This document shows positions 1 through 6,051 of a stretch of DNA of 7,891 bases, one piece after another. The notes under the pieces are model-generated. The model was not told the origin of the DNA and made no database searches. It was given only the letters and a program-made list of their open reading frames with translations. This DNA comes from an uncultured Eisenbergiella sp. GTDB taxonomy: Bacteria; Bacillota; Clostridia; Lachnospirales; Lachnospiraceae. The DNA lies in assembly GCA_910585455.1 (NCBI GenBank), contig CAJUEL010000084.1, positions 1 to 7,891 on the forward strand, read 5' to 3'. Within the stretch, counting starts at the first letter, position 1, and every line of letters starts with the position of its first letter. The translations under genes and the position numbers were made by a program.

Positions 1-42
1 AGGGCGCAATAAACTCACTTCGTTCGGACAGTATTGCGCCCT
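1..42. repeat. 11-bp perfect inverted repeat (hairpin) at the window edge
   Basis: AGGGCGCAATA (1-11) is the exact reverse complement of TATTGCGCCCT (32-42), with a 20-nt loop containing ACTTCGTT (17-24). It probably belongs to the transcription end of a gene to the left of the window, or to a dispersed extragenic hairpin family. There is no T-tract on the plus-strand side; the minus-strand side runs off the window, so terminator function cannot be judged. The same ACTTCGTT octamer sits at the apex of the hairpin at 5120-5162. Confidence 0.7.
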
Positions 43-45
43 GTG

Positions 46-66
46 GCAGGAATCTCCTGCAATTTT
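46..66 (+). terminator. weak terminator-like hairpin
   Basis: GCAGGA (46-51) pairs perfectly with TCCTGC (55-60) around an ATC loop and is followed by AATTTT (61-66). The stem is short (6 bp) and the T-tract is only four bases. It could be a weak intrinsic terminator for a gene left of the window, possibly acting together with the hairpin at 1-42. Confidence 0.35.
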
Positions 67-109
67 GGGAATTTCTCCGCCCCGGATAGAGCAGCTGGAA
101 ACAGCCTGT

Positions 110-172
110 CCCCTCCCGCCCGCTCCCCATTCCCGCATCCCCCGCCGGTTCTCCGCTCCCTCCCCTGTGCCC
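110..172 (-). other. G-run tract, possible minus-strand G-quadruplex
   Basis: On the plus strand there are six C-runs of three or more bases between 110 and 143 (110-113, 115-117, 119-121, 125-128, 132-134, 139-143), separated by 1-4 bases. Further runs lie at 158-160, 162-165 and 170-172. The minus strand therefore fits the G3+N1-7 quadruplex pattern with spare runs. No open reading frame with a ribosome binding site covers it. Function is unknown; it lies about 150 bp upstream of the operon promoter. Confidence 0.5.
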
Positions 173-283
173 GCCACTACCCTTAAGGATATCTCAACCG
201 GACAGTAATCAATCCGTTTCTTTTCATAAGGCGCAGGAAATAACATCAATCAGCATCGGTTTTGCCCCGTCTGAACTGTTACC

Positions 284-315
284 CCAATTATTCCATCCCG
301 CCATCCAACTATTCC
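284..315 (+). promoter_or_regulatory. candidate LytTR-type operator (two direct repeats, 21-bp period)
   Basis: CCAATTATTCC (284-294) is repeated as CCAACTATTCC (305-315), 10 of 11 identical, with starts 21 bp apart (two helical turns). LytTR-domain regulators are known to bind pairs of about 9-bp direct repeats on one DNA face with about 12 bp between them, often just upstream of the -35 box. The right copy ends 7 bp before the -35 hexamer at 323. The left copy contains the CAnTT core of ComE-type sites; the right copy has CAACT instead. The gene it would control encodes a LytTR protein, so autoregulation is the natural inference. Confidence 0.5.
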
Positions 316-322
316 TCTCGTC

Positions 323-351
323 TTTACACCCCACGCGGAATCCGATATACT
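323..351 (+). promoter_or_regulatory. sigma-A promoter of the LytTR/ABC operon
   Basis: The -35 box TTTACA (323-328) and the -10 box TATACT (346-351) are separated by exactly 17 bp. Each box differs from consensus at one position. Transcription would start near 358, giving a leader of about 155 nt before the response regulator ATG. The candidate operator lies immediately upstream. Confidence 0.65.
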
Positions 352-357
352 AAAGGA

Positions 358-512
358 ACATCCCATTCCCGCATTTTAAATCACCTTTGTTCCGGCATGC
401 CAAAGCCGCACCGCTTCGCAATGGTTCCCGGCCCAAAGCCGACAGCGCACAGGCTTTGCAGCGGCGCTTTGGAACGCTTGCAGCAGAGAAAAGAAAGGAG
501 AGGAAAGACTTC
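358..512 (+). other. untranslated leader of the operon, with alternative pairing segments
   Basis: The leader contains CAAAGCC at 434-440, which pairs perfectly with GGCTTTG at 452-458 (7-bp stem, 11-nt loop). An additional copy of CAAAGCCG at 401-408 could compete for the same partner. A 41-codon frame (397-522) runs through it and overlaps the regulator start, but it has no ribosome binding site. No T-tract terminator follows the stem, so classical attenuation is not evident. Confidence 0.3.
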
Positions 513-1250
513 ATGCTCGTAATCGGAATCTGTGACGCGGAGACTGCGGTGCGAAGCCTGCTGGCCGGCCACGCGGAACGCTACCGGCAGGAAACCGGAA
601 CAAACCTCCAGCTTCTGTGCTACAGCAGCGGCGAAAAGCTTCTGAAAAACTACATGCTCGACATGGACCTGATTTTTCTGGAAATCCCCTTCCGGAAAAT
701 GAACGGGCTGGCGGTGGCGGAACGCATCCGACGGCAGGATTCCCAGGTGCGCCTCGTATTTCTGACCACGGTCCTCTCCTACGTGCTGGAGGCATATGAG
801 GCGGGCGCAAACAACTATCTGCTGAAACCGCTAAGCTATGCCAGATTCTGCAAGGAGCTCACGCTCGCTCTGGAAAAGAAGAGCAGCGCCGAAGCCCTCT
901 GTTTTCTGGAAGAAAACAAAACCGGTATGTACAAAATATATCTGCACCAGATTCTCTATATTGAAACGGACAAAAAGCACACGCTGATCCACACCCAGAC
1001 CCAGACCATCCAAAGCTACCGGCAGATGAAACAGCACGAAGCGCTTTTTGCGGGCACCTCCCTGATCCGCTGCCACGCCGCTTATCTGGTCAATCTGCGT
1101 TATTTCCAAAAGCTGGAGGGCGCATCGCTCACTCTGGCAGACGGTACCTGTATCCCGGTCAGCCGGGCGCGGCGCGCTTTCGTGCTGGAGCAAATCCGCC
1201 AGTACGGCTTTACCTTTCACCCGGACAAAAAGGAGGAGGATTCCCCATGA
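513..1250 (+). CDS. LytTR-family response regulator with Glu in place of the phosphoacceptor Asp
   Basis: A 245-aa two-domain DNA-binding regulator. Residues 1-120 form a receiver domain with the acidic pair Asp8/Glu10, the conserved Thr85 and the Lys105-Pro106 end motif. Residues 139-235 form a LytTR domain with the family hallmarks RCHAAYLVNL and IPVSR. The start at 513 is chosen because AAGGAGAGGA (495-504) lies 8 nt before this ATG and the protein then begins with a standard receiver strand (MLVIGICD); a TTG-initiated extension to 387 has no ribosome binding site. At the phosphorylation position the sequence is LIFLEIPF, so Glu57 replaces Asp. In the family this prevents normal phosphorylation and can mimic the phosphorylated state. 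No sensor kinase is adjacent. The stop codon overlaps the next start (ATGA), indicating translational coupling with the exporter genes. It probably controls its own operon. Confidence 0.9.
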   Translation: MLVIGICDAETAVRSLLAGHAERYRQETGTNLQLLCYSSGEKLLKNYMLDMDLIFLEIPFRKMNGLAVAERIRRQDSQVRLVFLTTVLSYVLEAYEAGANNYLLKPLSYARFCKELTLALEKKSSAEALCFLEENKTGMYKIYLHQILYIETDKKHTLIHTQTQTIQSYRQMKQHEALFAGTSLIRCHAAYLVNLRYFQKLEGASLTLADGTCIPVSRARRAFVLEQIRQYGFTFHPDKKEEDSP

Positions 1251-3073
1251 AAAAATGGAAAGAAAATCTGACTGTGCTTCTGTGGTCGATCAGGCTGGCA
1301 TACCGTCTCGGTCCCGGATTTTTCCTGTTCTGGATCCTTTTTACCGTTCTGCTCTCCCTGTTGCCTTCTGTCTCCCTGGCCTGCAACCGGCGGGCGGTGG
1401 CGGTGCTCACGGATTTTCTGTCTACAGGACAGGGCAGCTTTTCCGATGTCGTTCCTCCCCTGCTCGCCCTGGGCTTTCTTTTGATTCTCACCGGTCTGTC
1501 CCGGCGGATCAACGGGGAATTCCTCTATTCTTTGATGTACGACAATTACTATTTCGGCATGCAGGAATACATGGCGGACTGCATCCAGAAGGTGGATATC
1601 AAAACGCTGATGGATAAAACCTTTTATGAGGATTACCAATACTGTCTGTACCGCAGCGGCGGTCTGAATGATCTGATGAGCCATGGCTGCATCACCGTCA
1701 TGAAAAGCATCACCGCCCTCTCCCTGATCGGCGTCGCTTTTTCGGTCTCCCTCCCCGTAGGGCTGATCGCCTGTGGCTGCTTTTTGCTCACAGTTTGTTG
1801 CAATATCAGGCTTTCCTCCCTCCTTGTGGTGGACGACCTTCATTATAATGCCCTGCGCGCCAGGGCCGACTACTACCCGGCGGAAGCCAAAAATCCGGGG
1901 GCTGCAAAGGAAATGCGCATCTATCACACGCAGCCGGAAACGCTGCGGAAATGGAAAAAAGCCTGGCAGGCGGTCATCCGCCTGGAGACTGCCTATGATG
2001 TCAGACGCCACCTTTTATCCATCCTGATGGCAGCCTGCGTCTATCTGTCCATCCTGGGCATGTCCCTTCTCGCCATCCGGCAGGTGGCGGCAGGCGCCCT
2101 GTCCGTGGACGTATTCCTCATGCTTTATCTGTTGGGAGAAAGTCTCGCCGATGTGAACAAAACCTTTTCCGCCGCCCTCTTTGAAGCCCTGCGGGGACTC
2201 AAGGCGCTCAGGCTCCAGCACCGCTTTCTGACCGGCGTGCCGCAGCAAAATGACCGGCTGCTCAACCAGAACGCCATTTTGGAGACGATCGCTTCCCAGC
2301 GCGCATGCTCTGATCTGGTTTTTGAGGCAAAAAATCTGCATTTTTCCTATGACGGCAAAAAGGAAGTGCTGCATGACCTGAATTTTCAGATCAAAAAGGG
2401 AGAAACCGTCGCGCTGGTGGGAGTAAACGGCAGCGGAAAGTCCACGCTGGTCAAGCTGCTGATCGATTTATACCGTCCGGACCAGGGAGAGCTTCTTTTT
2501 TACGGAAAAAAATATGAGGAATATCCGGAGGGGAGCGTCAACCACGAGATCGGCATGTTCTTCCAGAATTTCTTCCTGTTCCACCTCTCCCTGCGGGAAA
2601 ACGTGGGCTTCGGCAATCTAAAGGACTTAAAAAATGACAGGCAGATTTTAAAGGCGCTGGATATGGGCGGCGCGACGGCACTTTATCAGCGGTTTCCCGA
2701 TGGTCTGGAACAGCTTTTAAAAAAGGACGTGAAAAAAACCGGCGTCAATCTATCCGGCGGTGAGCAACAGAAAATCGCCGTCGCCCGCACCCATATGAGC
2801 GAGAAGGATATCCTGATCTTCGATGAACCGGCGGCGGCGCTGGACCCAATCGCCGAGCTGGAACAGTTCCAAAACATTCGGGAAAAAACCAGAGGGCGCA
2901 CCTGTGTCCTCATCAGCCACCGCATCGGCTTCGCCCGGCTGGCGGACCGGATTTTCGTGCTGGACAAAGGATACCTTGCGGAAACAGGCGCCCATGAGGA
3001 GCTGCTCAAAAAGGGCGGCATCTACGCCGGTTTTTTCCGCCAGCAGGCGCAATGGTACGAGGAGGAATGCTGA
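1247..3073 (+). CDS. ABC exporter half-transporter, subunit 1 (fused permease and ATPase)
   Basis: A 608-aa inner-membrane protein that would pair with the next gene product to export a substrate using ATP. Hydrophobic helices lie near residues 22-45, 67-85, 155-184 and 256-298. An EMRIY segment in the cytoplasmic loop resembles the EIRLF motif of exporter permeases. The C-terminal ATPase has Walker A GVNGSGKST (392-400), Q-loop Gln440, signature LSGGE (502-506, Glu for the usual Gln), Walker B with Asp526 and catalytic Glu527, and switch His558. AGGAGGAGGA (1231-1240) lies 6 nt before the ATG, and the start overlaps the regulator stop by 4 bp. The protein ends in QAQWYEEEC, with a QAxWY motif shared with its partner. 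The substrate is not evident. Linkage to a LytTR regulator is common for peptide or bacteriocin export and immunity, but multidrug or lipid export is also possible. Confidence 0.9.
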   Translation: MKKWKENLTVLLWSIRLAYRLGPGFFLFWILFTVLLSLLPSVSLACNRRAVAVLTDFLSTGQGSFSDVVPPLLALGFLLILTGLSRRINGEFLYSLMYDNYYFGMQEYMADCIQKVDIKTLMDKTFYEDYQYCLYRSGGLNDLMSHGCITVMKSITALSLIGVAFSVSLPVGLIACGCFLLTVCCNIRLSSLLVVDDLHYNALRARADYYPAEAKNPGAAKEMRIYHTQPETLRKWKKAWQAVIRLETAYDVRRHLLSILMAACVYLSILGMSLLAIRQVAAGALSVDVFLMLYLLGESLADVNKTFSAALFEALRGLKALRLQHRFLTGVPQQNDRLLNQNAILETIASQRACSDLVFEAKNLHFSYDGKKEVLHDLNFQIKKGETVALVGVNGSGKSTLVKLLIDLYRPDQGELLFYGKKYEEYPEGSVNHEIGMFFQNFFLFHLSLRENVGFGNLKDLKNDRQILKALDMGGATALYQRFPDGLEQLLKKDVKKTGVNLSGGEQQKIAVARTHMSEKDILIFDEPAAALDPIAELEQFQNIREKTRGRTCVLISHRIGFARLADRIFVLDKGYLAETGAHEELLKKGGIYAGFFRQQAQWYEEEC

Positions 3074-4924
3074 ATGAAAAACACACGGACCCAAAATCAA
3101 AAGCCCCTGACCGGCATCCGGATTCTTTTTAAATCCCTGCGCCTGTTTCTTTCCATAAAAGGGCCCCTTTCCCTGATGGCAAGCATCATCGGGCTGCCCA
3201 TGGCAGCGCTGCCCCTGCTTTTATCCCGGCAGCTGCAAACGCTCACCGACCTGCTTTTTTCCCTGATGCCCGGAAATGGCGGCGCGCCTTCTCCTGCGCT
3301 GCATGGCGGCGCTCTTTCGCCGGTTCTGACGGCCCTGCTCATGCTCGGCCTGCTTTTCCTCCTCCAGCTATGCTGGCAGCTCCTGTCGGGATATATACAG
3401 ATTCAGGATAAATACCATACGCAGGAATATATCAAAGAGACCGCGCTTTATCACACCTGCACGGTTCATTATTCCTATCTGGAAAACCGGGACGATTTCC
3501 ATCGCCGGATCGCCTTTGCGGACAGCTATGCCTGCGTGGAAATGGCACAGGGCATACAGGGCATCTTCGACGCCCTCTACCAGTCCGTCACCTTCATAAC
3601 GGTAGCCATCGCTCTCTGGGCAATACATCCTGCATTTGTAATCATCCTCCTGCTCACCGGCATTCCCGCCTCCATCCTCTCCTGGCTGCAGGCGGATGAA
3701 ACCTTCCGGGCGCGCACAAAATGGTCGGAGGAAGGGCATATGGCGATTCATCTGTTTCACCTTTGCGCCTCCTTTGACCACGGCATCCAGGAGGTGCGCC
3801 ATTACGAGCTTTTCGATTACTTAAAAGCCCGCTGGCGGGCGGTGACAGACAGCTATCTCCACAAGAAAAACCGTCTGGTGGCAAAGCATCTGAAAGCCAA
3901 CATTGCCGCCGACTTTCTGCGGAGCGCAGTCTATCTGCTCCTCCTTCTCATGACAGCCCGGATGATCTATCAAAATCCGGCGCTGGGACTGGGCTCCTTC
4001 ACGCTGGTATATACGCTCTCCGACCGGCTGCAAAAAGCGATCGGCAGCATCCTCACGGAAATCATGCAGTTTTCCTCCTGCCTTTCCTATATGAAGGAAT
4101 TCTTTTCGCTGGAAACGCTGGAGCGGGATGAAGCGCTGCCCGCCCCAGCCGGACCCGGCAGCCAAACACAGCCGGGAGACATCGTTTTCGACCATGTAAG
4201 CTTCACCTACCCGGATTCTGACCGGGAAGCCCTCTCCGATCTTTCCCTGACCATCCACGCCGGGGAAAAAATCGCCATCGTGGGGGACAACGGCTCGGGT
4301 AAATCCACCTTCATCAGCCTGCTGACCGGCATTTTTTCTCCCGACTGCGGACAGGTGACCATCGGCGGTCTTTCCATGGAGGAGCACAAGCACGCGCTCC
4401 GGAAAAAAATTTCCGTCATCTTTCAGGATTTCGCCCACTACGAGGCGAGCCTGCGGGAAAACATCACCGTATCCGACCCGGACAGAGCGCTTTCCGATGA
4501 GGAAATTCTCTCCCTCGCCCGGCAGATCCATGTGGAGGATGTGATTCTGGAGCAACCCGACGGTCTGTCCACCATGCTGGGACATTTCAGTGAAAAGGGA
4601 AATACCCTTTCCGGCGGACAGTGGCAGAAAATCGCGCTGCTGCGCGCCGTCTACCGCAGCCGGACGGATATCATGATTCTCGATGAACCAACCGCCGCCC
4701 TGGACCCCCTCGCCGAGGCTGAGCTGTACCGGAATTTTTCCCGGCTGACAGGCGAGCGCACCGCTCTGCTCATCTCCCACCGTCTGGGCATCACCGGGCT
4801 GGTGGACCGGATTCTGGTCTTTCGCGATGGGCGCATCGTGGAGGACGGCAGCCATGCCGGGCTGATGGCAAAGCGGGGGCACTACTACGCCATGTATCAG
4901 GCCCAGGCGAAGTGGTATCAATGA
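3074..4924 (+). CDS. ABC exporter half-transporter, subunit 2 (fused permease and ATPase)
   Basis: A 616-aa partner of the preceding exporter. Predicted membrane segments lie near residues 32-52, 84-104, 165-183, 186-206 and 282-298, followed by the ATPase domain from about residue 368. It has Walker A GDNGSGKST (404-412), Q-loop Gln451, signature LSGGQ (512-516), Walker B with Asp537 and catalytic Glu538, and switch His569, so its ATP-site motifs look complete. The ATG abuts the TGA of the upstream gene, and GGAGG (3061-3065) lies 8 nt before it, so translation is probably coupled and the two chains made in equal amounts. It ends in QAKWYQ, echoing subunit 1. The two subunits are clearly different sequences, which points to a heterodimer. 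Unlike many heterodimeric exporters, both chains keep the catalytic Glu and His. Confidence 0.9.
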   Translation: MKNTRTQNQKPLTGIRILFKSLRLFLSIKGPLSLMASIIGLPMAALPLLLSRQLQTLTDLLFSLMPGNGGAPSPALHGGALSPVLTALLMLGLLFLLQLCWQLLSGYIQIQDKYHTQEYIKETALYHTCTVHYSYLENRDDFHRRIAFADSYACVEMAQGIQGIFDALYQSVTFITVAIALWAIHPAFVIILLLTGIPASILSWLQADETFRARTKWSEEGHMAIHLFHLCASFDHGIQEVRHYELFDYLKARWRAVTDSYLHKKNRLVAKHLKANIAADFLRSAVYLLLLLMTARMIYQNPALGLGSFTLVYTLSDRLQKAIGSILTEIMQFSSCLSYMKEFFSLETLERDEALPAPAGPGSQTQPGDIVFDHVSFTYPDSDREALSDLSLTIHAGEKIAIVGDNGSGKSTFISLLTGIFSPDCGQVTIGGLSMEEHKHALRKKISVIFQDFAHYEASLRENITVSDPDRALSDEEILSLARQIHVEDVILEQPDGLSTMLGHFSEKGNTLSGGQWQKIALLRAVYRSRTDIMILDEPTAALDPLAEAELYRNFSRLTGERTALLISHRLGITGLVDRILVFRDGRIVEDGSHAGLMAKRGHYYAMYQAQAKWYQ

Positions 4925-4961
4925 ATCCCGCAGAGCTTTGAGGCTCCTGGAAGCCAAATAC

Positions 4962-5087
4962 CCCCGCAGCAAGCTACAGGGCATCAAATATCCGCGCAAA
5001 CGCGACCGCCTGACTCATTCCAGCAGGAATAAAAAAAGTGTACGCAAGGCGCACACGCTGCGTCGAGCGCGGTTGCCGACAGGCAAC
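4962..5087. repeat. train of five short hairpins after the ABC operon
   Basis: Successive inverted repeats follow the ABC stop. They are CCCCGCAGC/GCTACAGGG (4962-4981, 7 of 9 pairs, AA loop), CGCG/CGCG (4993-5004), ATTCC/GGAAT (5017-5030), GTGTACGC/GCGCACAC (5038-5056, 7 of 8 pairs, AAG loop) and GTTGCC/GGCAAC (5072-5087). A seven-A tract (5031-5037) could also pair with the T-tract at 5120-5125, enclosing the last two hairpins in a weak stem of about 100 nt that includes TGCGT/ACGCA. This resembles a composite extragenic repeat rather than coding sequence. Confidence 0.55.
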
Positions 5088-5119
5088 TTCTTCCTCACGC
5101 GCGAGTACGCATTCACGTC

Positions 5120-5162
5120 TTTTTTATACGATAGGAAACTTCGTTTCCCATCGTATAAAAAA
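5120..5162. terminator. 20-bp hairpin with a three-base loop, terminator-like
   Basis: TTTTTTATACGATAGGAAAC (5120-5139) and GTTTCCCATCGTATAAAAAA (5143-5162) form a 20-bp stem with one mismatch around a TTC loop. The stem begins with T's and ends with A's on both strands. It shares its A-tract (5157-5163) with the next hairpin, so the two cannot form fully at once. The ACTTCGTT apex also occurs in the hairpin at 1-42. Confidence 0.7.
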
Positions 5163-5199
5163 AGTAACGGCCCAGACTTGTCTGAACTGTTACTTTTTT
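5158..5199. terminator. bidirectional intrinsic terminator between convergent genes
   Basis: AAAAAAGTAACGG (5158-5170) pairs with CTGTTACTTTTTT (5187-5199) with a single G-U-type mismatch, and inside it CAGAC (5173-5177) pairs with GTCTG (5180-5184) around TT. Each strand ends in a run of T's directly after the stem. It can serve both the ABC operon on the plus strand and the DUF6465-like gene on the minus strand, whose stop lies about 80 bp away. Confidence 0.8.
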
Positions 5200-5279
5200 A
5201 TTCTCTGCATATCCTGCAATCCTCATGGCTGCCACTGGATATGCTGTATGCGCATATGTACGCCTGCTGCCTGCAAAAA

Positions 5280-5870
5280 TCAAATGGAAAAGCTTCCCGT
5301 GGTTTCTCCGTTGACCACGTAATATGCAACGCCCTCCTCAGGCTTTACATAAAGCTCCACACTTTTCAGCTCCTGGGACTTCTTTCCCAGATCATACTGC
5401 CAGACATCCCTTACGATCTCAAGCAATCTTTCGGTCGTATATTCCTTGCCGGAAAACTGTACGCTGATCGATGCCTTTACCTCTGCAGCCTTCCTTGCGC
5501 CTCTTTTGGCGGGAGCCGCCGTCTTCTCTACTGTCTCTGCCTTCTTTGCTGCCGCTTTTCTTCCGGTCGTTGTCTTCTTTACAGAAGCTTTCTTTTCCAC
5601 GGCAGGAGCCTCTTCTGCGGACGCCGCTTTCGTGCTCTTTCTGCCACGGGGCTTTTTCTCCGTCATCGGCTTGTCGGCGGCTGCCGCTGTTTTCCCCGTA
5701 CGGGGCTTTTTCTCTTCCACTGCTTTCTCTTCTTTGCCTTCTTCCTGTACCGCTTCTACCGTCGTTTCCTCTTCCTGCTTTACAGGCTCGCTCACCTTCG
5801 CCGCTTCCGCAACAGGAGCTGCCACAGTTTCTTCTGCAGCGCTTGCTGCATTCTTCTTAGACCTTGCCAT
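5280..5870 (-). CDS. DUF6465-like protein with a lysine/alanine-rich, histone H1-like tail
   Basis: A 196-aa protein in two parts. Residues 1-131 are low-complexity: an acidic Ala/Glu/Val stretch, then basic repeats of Lys-Lys, Ala-Ala-Lys and Gly-Arg-Lys type resembling histone H1/AlgP tails. Residues 134-196 form a compact globular domain with ISVQFSGKEY, DVWQYDLGKK and VELYVKPEEGVAYYVVNG, which I recognise as the DUF6465 family of Clostridia; this assignment is from memory. Function is unknown. The basic tail suggests nucleic-acid or other polyanion binding. Start choice: AAGGAGGA (5886-5879 on the minus strand) is about 8 nt from the ATG at 5870 but only 2 nt from an ATG at 5876, so MARSKK is preferred over MKMARSKK. 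It is transcribed convergently to the ABC operon from its own promoter. Confidence 0.8.
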   Translation of the reverse strand: MARSKKNAASAAEETVAAPVAEAAKVSEPVKQEEETTVEAVQEEGKEEKAVEEKKPRTGKTAAAADKPMTEKKPRGRKSTKAASAEEAPAVEKKASVKKTTTGRKAAAKKAETVEKTAAPAKRGARKAAEVKASISVQFSGKEYTTERLLEIVRDVWQYDLGKKSQELKSVELYVKPEEGVAYYVVNGETTGSFSI

Positions 5871-6016
5871 TTTCATAATCCTCCTTCAAACACAGTTACC
5901 AGTAACGGCGGGATTTCCCATATCGTTACACGCACTCACATAAATAACAAAAACGTAAAATGTCCAAAAACATTCTCCGCATTATCATAAATCCAACAAA
6001 CCAAAGGCTGAATTTT
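5871..6016 (-). other. 5' leader of the DUF6465-like gene
   Basis: About 146 nt lie between the predicted transcription start and the ATG. The 3' part holds two small perfect hairpins, GGGA/TCCC (5910-5919) and GTTAC/GTAAC (5895-5906), the second ending about 9 nt before the Shine-Dalgarno sequence. They are too small to call a riboswitch, and I see no known riboswitch motif. Confidence 0.3.
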
Positions 6017-6022
6017 GATATT

Positions 6023-6051
6023 AGTTTAACTCCAAAATCCCATATTGTCAA
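6023..6051 (-). promoter_or_regulatory. sigma-A promoter of the DUF6465-like gene
   Basis: Read on the minus strand, a perfect -35 box TTGACA (6051-6046) is followed after exactly 17 bp by TAAACT (6028-6023), a 4-of-6 match to the -10 consensus. It lies in AT-rich DNA between the CotH stop codon and the leader. I see no clear terminator between the CotH gene and this promoter, only a 4-bp stem CGGT/ACCG at 6060-6072, so readthrough from CotH is possible. Confidence 0.7.

Noticed and set aside
199..207. CGGACAGTA, repeated from 25-33
   Set aside because: Nine-base matches are expected by chance in a window of this length, and no paired arm accompanies this copy.
397..522. A 41-codon leader peptide (MPKPHRF...) overlapping the regulator start
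   Set aside because: There is no Shine-Dalgarno sequence before 397 or any upstream in-frame start, and the peptide has no export or bacteriocin-like feature. It remains possible only as an untested coupling frame.
1217..2011. A 264-codon minus-strand frame opposite the first ABC exporter
   Set aside because: It is a shadow of the membrane domain of a clear ABC exporter, with no ribosome binding site or family motif.
3821..4999. A 392-codon minus-strand frame opposite the second ABC exporter
   Set aside because: The plus strand encodes all ABC motifs in order. The minus frame has no recognisable motif and arises from GC-rich codon use.
4962..5199. A CRISPR array, because of repeated hairpins
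   Set aside because: The hairpin units differ in sequence and spacing; there is no constant repeat with regular spacers and no cas gene.
5247..5256. TATGCGCATA palindrome downstream of the DUF6465-like stop codon
   Set aside because: A single 10-bp palindrome without a promoter nearby gives no basis for calling an operator.
5446..5943. Plus-strand frame of 165 codons rich in Ala, Phe and Ser
   Set aside because: It is the antisense image of the lysine/alanine/glutamate-rich tail and has no ribosome binding site.
4938..5990. A 350-codon open frame on the plus strand across the hairpin region and the DUF6465-like gene
   Set aside because: It runs through terminators and lies opposite a well-supported minus-strand gene with promoter and ribosome binding site. 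Its Cys/Arg/Phe-rich composition is that of an antisense shadow.
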